Source: Moringa oleifera (taxonomy: Eukaryota > Streptophyta > Magnoliopsida > Brassicales > Moringaceae). Taken from it: a stretch of DNA of 64,000 nucleotides. Under the pieces are notes generated by a model, which did no database searches, was not told the DNA's origin, and worked only from the letters and a program-made list of their open reading frames with translations. A program made the position numbers and the translations under genes. This document shows positions 62,401 through 64,000 of the stretch, piece after piece (positions within the stretch are counted from its first letter, which is position 1; every line of letters begins with the position of its first letter). The DNA is taken from NCBI GenBank assembly GCA_021397835.1, contig JAJFZO010000394.1, positions 248,001 through 312,000 on the forward strand, written 5' to 3'.

Positions 62401-64000
62401 TAATGCACATGGAAAGGGCTTGGTAGTTTATTGCCTTACTGTCGTAGTCTATGGTGCATGGCCGGCAACGTAGGGCAATGAAGGTGGGCGTGTCAGATCA
62501 GTAGCTCACGAAGTGGACAAAAATATGGGTAAAAAAATAAGCTAAATTTTTGGGGAGGAAATGAACAAAATTGTAGCATAATGAGTGGAGATTCAACTAG
62601 ACATGCTCGACGTTGTGGGCAACAAAGTTAACAAGGATGAATGTTATATGAAGGTTGCCTGTATGGGAAATTTTGAGCATAAGAAGTGCTTTGGTGCAAG
62701 CCCCTAAGGTAGTGGACGTGGGGGTTGATCCCAATCCTCAACGCGTTAAGGTAGAGTCTTTGTACAGCACAATTGACAACACGATTGTTAACCGTTCGCA
62801 TTAAGCAAGCCACACACTCAGCCTGGGCATGGCGTGATACCATTGCTCCTAATGCCTTGTCAACATCCCATGGTATCAAAAACTCATCCCTCACTATCAA
62901 AGCTCAACTATGTGGGTAATGAAGTTAACAATGATGCATGCTACATGAGGGCAAACTGCTTGAGGAATTTTGAGCATGCGGAGTGCTTTACTGCAGGCCC
63001 TCGAGGCGATGAATGTAAGGGTTGATCCCAATGCTCAAGCTTGCAAAGGTAGACTCTTTGTGCAGTGTAATCGATGACATGATCATCTACCATTTGTATC
63101 AAGTGAGCCACATGCTCAACTTTGGCATCATATGGCACCCCTACTGCCAAGACTTCATCGATGTCCCTTGCTATAAAAAACTTGTCCCTCACTATCAAAG
63201 CTGACGGTGTGGGCAGCAACGTTAAGGATGATGTGTGCTATATGAGGGCCGATGCACTAGGGAATTTTGAGCTTACGAAGTGCTTTTCTATAGGCCCTCA
63301 AGGCGATGAATGCTAAGGTGGATCATACTGCTCAAGCTTACTGATGCAAACACTTTACATAGTGCGATCAATGACATGATCATTAATCATTAGCATCAAA
63401 TAACTTGCACGCTCCACTTAGGCATGGCATGACACGCTTGCTGCCAAGGCCTCATCGATGTCCCTTGCTATTGAAGCTCGATGGTGTAGGCACCAATGTT
63501 AACAATGATGCATGCTATGCAAGGGCCTACCCGTTAAAGGAATTTTAAGCATGCAGAGTGCTCTATTGTAGGCCCTCGAGGCGATGGACATGAGGGTTGA
63601 TCCTAATGCTCAAGTTTGTCAAGTTGGACTCTATACGTAACATGACTGATGACATGATCATCGATTGTTAGCATCCAGTGAGCCACATGCTAAACTTGAG
63701 CACCACATGACACCCTTCTAGCTAAGGCCTCATCGATGTCCTTTGCTATCAAACATTCATCTCTCGCCGTTGAAGCTTTTTGCGCTAGTTGCTTGGGTGC
63801 GATGGCACTTAATGGGCTGCATGATCGATGAGCCCTTCTCTCATCGGTTAACAGCTCATTTGGTGTTGTTGCTATCATTTATATGTGCGACGTGTGAGTG
63901 GTGATCTTATCATGTGCGTTGACAGGCTCCATGCTTCCGCATCAAACTATTGCCTGGTACGTTTCCTCAACTTGACCCCAAGCTTTTTATTATCATTCAT
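62401..64000 (+). other. ETS leading towards a further 18S beyond the window
   Basis: Shares with 37037-38150 the segments ATATGGGTAAAA-like, GCAACAAAGTTAACAAGGATG and GGTGATCTTATCATGTGCG. It contains about four tandem copies of the about 290-bp ETS repeat where the other ETS has about one. The last base aligns with about 37804, so an 18S start would be expected roughly 350 bp past the window end if this unit is complete. Confidence 0.75.
62600..63750 (+). repeat. ETS tandem repeat, about 290-bp unit, about 4 copies
   Basis: The landmark GTTAACAATGATGCATGCTA (with variants) falls near 62617, 62912, 63213 and 63490, giving spacings of 295, 301 and 277 bp. Each unit also has GGCCCTCGAGGCGATGGA, TGACATGATCATCGAT and CTCATCGATGTCCCTTGCTA-type segments. 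Short open frames on both strands recur with the repeat and are not genes. Confidence 0.85.

Overview
The window is nuclear DNA from a flowering plant. No intact, clearly functional protein gene was found. The plant assignment rests on three things: decayed 18S-5.8S-26S rDNA with short ITS1 and ITS2 of angiosperm size, plant-type CACTA (En/Spm) transposons, and a decayed copy of the plant epidermal gene PROTODERMAL FACTOR 1. I cannot name the species.

Layout. 1-3913 is AT-rich spacer with no recognisable gene. 3914-7043 is a broken CACTA transposase gene (TNP2 type). From about 7296 to the end, almost everything derives from ribosomal DNA: 26S fragments, one near-full-length unit (18S at 38151, 26S ending near 43789), a second unit lacking 18S (43820-47365), a third with internal deletions (49578-54330), and long spacer arrays. 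The intergenic spacer (IGS) has three repeat types. One is a GC-richer subrepeat of about 180 bp. One is an AT-rich block that joins with 180-bp units into a composite repeat of about 0.83-0.96 kb, present about 20 times between 12.3 and 33.6 kb. The third is a repeat of about 290 bp in the external-transcribed-spacer (ETS) side. The normal order can be read at 35.4-38.2 kb: 26S end, about 200 bp unique spacer, 180-bp array, AT-rich block, ETS, 18S.

Insertions in this rDNA background. (i) 9326-11556 is the end of a CACTA-like element carrying an intron-containing PDF1 pseudogene. (ii) 29406-33179 is a complete 3.77-kb CACTA element with matching ends and a TTA target duplication, inside one composite repeat. 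It holds a three-exon mini-gene joining a transposase-associated domain to the end of a Ulp1-like protease. (iii) About 58734-60579 is a gene fragment of two exons whose 1.6-kb intron is largely a 100-bp minisatellite.

The rRNA genes carry many substitutions, mostly of C-to-T or G-to-A type, plus large deletions in highly conserved parts. They look like a methylated, decayed rDNA locus or a dispersed rDNA graveyard rather than an active nucleolus organiser. Boundaries are read by eye and are approximate to about 5-20 bases unless splice sites or terminal repeats define them. All identities come from recognising conserved sequence, not from database searches.
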